DNA of 8,270 nt. It comes from Candidatus Sabulitectum sp. (GTDB lineage Bacteria > Fermentibacterota > Fermentibacteria > Fermentibacterales > JCC-6). The DNA lies in contig JAGLQD010000263.1 in assembly GCA_023136985.1 (NCBI GenBank), positions 1-8,270 of the forward strand. The letters are read 5' to 3'. The position numbers were made by a program, and so were the translations under genes. Shown in pieces: positions 6,309-8,270 of this stretch. The notes under the pieces were generated by a model. The model was not told the origin of the DNA, searched no databases, and saw only the letters and a list, made by a program, of their open reading frames with translations. The number at the start of each line of letters is the position of its first letter. Positions within the stretch are counted from its first letter, which is position 1.

Positions 6309-6348
6309 CTACTCAGCATCAGTGATGTTCACCACCTGCTCTGAGTAA
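6309..6348 (-). ncRNA. leader RNA stem-loop of LpD (shared with LpC)
   Basis: A perfect 7-bp stem, TACTCAG (6310-6316) with CTGAGTA (6341-6347), encloses a 24-base loop; one outer G-U pair extends it in the minus-strand RNA. Position and loop length match the LpC stem. One base pair is exchanged (A-U for G-C) and one G-U pair is replaced by C-G, as expected for a conserved RNA fold. Confidence 0.5.
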
Positions 6349-6379
6349 TCTTTTTTACTGTAACAAGAGTTACCGCAGA

Positions 6380-6407
6380 ATTATAGTACTTCGTCGGGGT
6401 GATGCAA
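6380..6407 (-). promoter_or_regulatory. predicted promoter of LpD
   Basis: On the minus strand TTGCAT and TATAAT (6385-6380) are 16 bases apart. The -10 lies 94 bases from the start codon, almost the same as for LpC. The spacer is related to, but less similar than, those of LpC and LpE. Confidence 0.7.
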
Positions 6408-6426
6408 ATACATGTAGCGCAGAGAG

Positions 6427-6456
6427 AAAAAAAAGGGCGACCATACAAGGCACCCT
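6427..6456 (-). terminator. intrinsic terminator of LpE
   Basis: In the minus-strand RNA AGGGUGCC pairs with GGUCGCCCU, with one G-U pair and one bulged U, around a 6-base loop, and eight U follow. It starts 13 bases after the LpE stop. Confidence 0.8.
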
Positions 6457-6469
6457 GACGAGAAACAAA

Positions 6470-6940
6470 TTACAGGAAGCCCAGGCCGTCGTCGATCTTC
6501 CAGTATCCATTTTCAAGAACAAGCTCGAATTCCTTTTCATAACCTTCGATAATAACCAATACTATAGCATTATCTCCGTGGATGGTTGTTTCACCTGTTT
6601 CAATGCTGTTCAAGTCAGACATTTCAGTTGTGAACACTTCGCTTTCCAGAATAACAGATATCAGGTCTCCTGCTGTGATGTTTTGAACATCATCCCTGGA
6701 GATCTCAATATTCATCGCTGCAAAAAATGCAACACATTCCACTGGATCCTTCTTCATTTCCTCAAGATTCTCAGACACGCCTTCAAGAGCTTCTTCAGAC
6801 ATGCATGCTGCAATACTATCTCCATCGGAGTTTTTTAGTGCGTCAAAAAGTTTCTTTACAACCTGTTCAGGTGTTGCCACCCCACCACACGCAACGGCGA
6901 GAACGAGAACTGTCATAATGGCCAGAATAAACATTTTCAT
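6470..6940 (-). CDS. LpE: small lipoprotein, NTF2/DUF4878-like
   Basis: It encodes 156 residues from the ATG at 6940, with an AAGGG site 7 bases upstream. A longer reading from 7015 adds residues with no signal-peptide character and is rejected. The signal MKMFILAIMTVLVLAVAC gives lipidated C18, then GGVA and TPEQVVKKLFDALKNSDGDS. ACMS supplies the second cysteine (C46). IEISRDD, NITAGDL, IETGETTIHGDNA and FELVLENGYWKIDD follow. It is somewhat more distant from LpC and LpD than those are from each other. It is a single-gene unit with its own promoter and terminator, divergent from the solute-binding protein gene. No enzymatic function is apparent. Confidence 0.87.
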   Translation of the reverse strand: MKMFILAIMTVLVLAVACGGVATPEQVVKKLFDALKNSDGDSIAACMSEEALEGVSENLEEMKKDPVECVAFFAAMNIEISRDDVQNITAGDLISVILESEVFTTEMSDLNSIETGETTIHGDNAIVLVIIEGYEKEFELVLENGYWKIDDGLGFL

Positions 6941-6953
6941 CTCTAAACCCTTC

Positions 6954-6970
6954 CCGGGAGCGTGACCCGG
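6954..6970 (-). other. short GC hairpin next to the LpE ribosome binding site
   Basis: CCGGG (6954-6958) and CCCGG (6966-6970) form a 5-bp stem around a 7-base loop. The arm nearer the gene abuts and partly overlaps the GGGAAGGG tract that serves LpE. It differs from the LpC/LpD leader stem. Confidence 0.3.
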
Positions 6971-7029
6971 CGTAAAGAAACAGTTATCCAGAAAAAAATA
7001 CACACAACCTGTCAAAATGAACCTGCACG

Positions 7030-7057
7030 ATCATAGTCATTTGCCCGGTCGATGCAT
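7030..7057 (-). promoter_or_regulatory. predicted promoter of LpE
   Basis: On the minus strand ATGCAT and TATGAT (7035-7030) are 16 bases apart, 90 bases from the start codon. The spacer shares the 11-mer CCGGGCAAATG with the LpC promoter. A TTGACA at 7015-7010 was also considered but has no good -10 at the right distance. Confidence 0.6.
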
Positions 7058-7090
7058 ATCGAAACCTCTGTTCTGATTTTTCATTCGCTC

Positions 7091-7118
7091 TTCACTCTTC
7101 ACCGCTTGGGGGTATATT
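7091..7118 (+). promoter_or_regulatory. candidate promoter of the solute-binding protein gene
   Basis: TTCACT (7091-7096) and TATATT (7113-7118) are 16 bases apart, about 50 bases before the CTG start. Just downstream ATGTTAACAT (7121-7130) is a perfect 10-base palindrome, a possible operator. It lies only 33 bases from the LpE promoter, which faces away. Confidence 0.4.
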
Positions 7119-7156
7119 ACATGTTAACATTTTTTGTTTCATCTCTCGTACTTACT

Positions 7157-7164
7157 GGAGGGGG
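7157..7164 (+). promoter_or_regulatory. ribosome binding site supporting a CTG start at 7170
   Basis: GGAGGGGG lies 5 bases before CTG 7170-7172. Starting there gives a lipoprotein signal peptide at once; an in-frame TTG farther upstream has no such site. Confidence 0.55.
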
Positions 7165-7169
7165 CTGTT

Positions 7170-8270
7170 CTGAGGTATTCAGTTGCAATTCTAGTGGTTC
7201 TTCTTCTAACCGGCGCATGTGGCAGGGGTACAGATTCAAGTGGCGACACGGTTCAGGTTGTGTTCTGGCACGCCATGGGTGGTCCTCTGGGTGATGTTCT
7301 GGAAGACTCGCTTATTGCTGAATTCAATTCCATGCATGACCACATTGAGATCGTGCCTGTGTGCATGGGTAACTACAGTGCTCTCAGTCAGAAGATCATG
7401 GCTGGTGTAATGGCTGATTCTCCTCCGGGAATGGCTCAGGCCTATGAAACCTGGACTGCACAGTTGATCCGTGGCGGGGCACTTGTTCCATTGGATTCTC
7501 TTATGGAAACTGACTCTTCCTATACTGATGAAATGTGGGACGATTTCTTCCCGGTATTTCAGGCCAATAACACTTTTGATGGAAGAGTCTATTCTTTTCC
7601 CTTTAACAAGAGTGTACCTCTGATCTATTACAATGTGGAGTTGTTTGACAGCCTTGGGGTTTCACCTGCTACCACCTGGGAAGAGCAGAGAGAATTGCTG
7701 GAAATTCTTACATATGACAGCAATGGTGACGGTGATCTGTTTGACCAGGGCGACAGAAGCGGTACGGCATTTGGCACCTCCGTATGGAGCTTTGAGTGCC
7801 TGCTTGCCCAGGCAGGCGGATCTCTTCTGAATTCCGATTCAACAGGAACCGCTTTCAATTCCCCGGAAGGTATAGAAGCTCTGGAGTATTTGACCACGCT
7901 GCTTTATGTTGATTCCACTGCATACCTGACTTCCGGCTACGACCACCAGAAGGGTTTTGCTGAAGGTCGCGTAGGACAAGTTCAGGGTTCTGTCACCAGT
8001 CTGGCGTTTATGATCCGGGACATGGAAAGAAGGGCGGAGAGCGGGCTTTCAACCTTCACAATAGGAACAGCGCCACTTCCTGCCGGTCGACAGCAGGCAG
8101 TGTACATTTCCGGAACAAATGTTATTCTCTTTAACAACGAAGACCCCAGAGTGGTAGAAGCCGGGTGGGAATTTATCAAGTGGTTTGCTCAACCGGATAT
8201 ACAGGCCAGATGGTTTGCCGGAAGCGGGTATCTGCCTGCAAGAATATCAAGCCTTGAAGAACCGGCAGTT
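7170..8270 (+). CDS. family 1 extracellular solute-binding lipoprotein of an ABC importer (3' end missing)
   Basis: The frame is open from a CTG at 7170 to the window edge, giving 367 residues without a stop; full members usually have 400-450. Residues 1-17 (MRYSVAILVVLLLTGAC) are a lipoprotein signal with C17 lipidated. VQVVFWHAMGG, then QAYETW, LVPLDSL, FPFNKSVPLIYYNVELFDSLGV, TWEE and KGFAEGRVGQVQGS are typical of UgpB/MalE-like binding proteins that deliver sugars or sugar-phosphates to a permease. A loop starting DSNGDGD at residue 183 looks like a calcium-binding DxNxDG site, a feature seen in other members. The sugar cannot be predicted; permease genes would be expected downstream of the window. 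Confidence 0.9.
   Translation, partial: MRYSVAILVVLLLTGACGRGTDSSGDTVQVVFWHAMGGPLGDVLEDSLIAEFNSMHDHIEIVPVCMGNYSALSQKIMAGVMADSPPGMAQAYETWTAQLIRGGALVPLDSLMETDSSYTDEMWDDFFPVFQANNTFDGRVYSFPFNKSVPLIYYNVELFDSLGVSPATTWEEQRELLEILTYDSNGDGDLFDQGDRSGTAFGTSVWSFECLLAQAGGSLLNSDSTGTAFNSPEGIEALEYLTTLLYVDSTAYLTSGYDHQKGFAEGRVGQVQGSVTSLAFMIRDMERRAESGLSTFTIGTAPLPAGRQQAVYISGTNVILFNNEDPRVVEAGWEFIKWFAQPDIQARWFAGSGYLPARISSLEEPAV

Noticed and set aside
7052..7294. 80-codon plus-strand frame overlapping the start of the solute-binding protein
   Set aside because: It is in a different frame from the clear binding protein and lacks any family pattern; its overlap with the LpE promoter also argues against it.

Overview
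The window looks like chromosomal DNA of a diderm (Gram-negative type) bacterium. Evidence for this is a heptose-precursor isomerase, a deoxysugar reductase, an array of lipoproteins and a zinc-ribbon protein, all with ordinary bacterial Shine-Dalgarno sites and rho-independent terminators. The exact lineage cannot be read from the sequence. The acidic, threonine- and serine-rich secreted proteins would fit a poorly sampled phylum such as an FCB-group candidate phylum, but that is a guess. No mobile element, CRISPR array, tRNA or rRNA was found.

Layout. Bases 1-70 may hold the last codons of a plus-strand gene. A short exported protein of unknown function is on the minus strand (59-511). A tightly packed plus-strand operon runs from 561 to 3610: a CpsB/YwqE-type PHP phosphatase, an RmlD-like reductase, a GmhA-type sedoheptulose-7-phosphate isomerase and a UPF0104/LPG-synthase-like multi-pass membrane protein. 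The last two junctions overlap by 22 and 17 bases. Together they point to synthesis and control of a surface glycan. A small FmdB-type zinc-ribbon gene follows (3675-3923).

From 3960 to 6940 the minus strand carries five related small lipoproteins, each about 156-158 residues, called LpA to LpE here in plus-strand coordinate order. All have a lipoprotein signal and a TPEQVV-like start to an NTF2/DUF4878-like domain. LpC, LpD and LpE each have their own promoter with a 16-base spacer, a leader of roughly 85-90 bases and their own intrinsic terminator. LpB and LpA probably share one transcript. The LpC and LpD leaders contain a matching RNA stem with compensatory changes.

Bases 7170-8270 start a divergent plus-strand gene for a family 1 extracellular solute-binding lipoprotein, cut by the window end. 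It appears to begin at a CTG codon behind a strong GGAGG site. CTG also seems to start the phosphatase gene.

The most notable content is the lipoprotein array: repeated single-gene units carrying their own control elements, with a shared promoter module and structured leaders. Its biological role is not known from the sequence.
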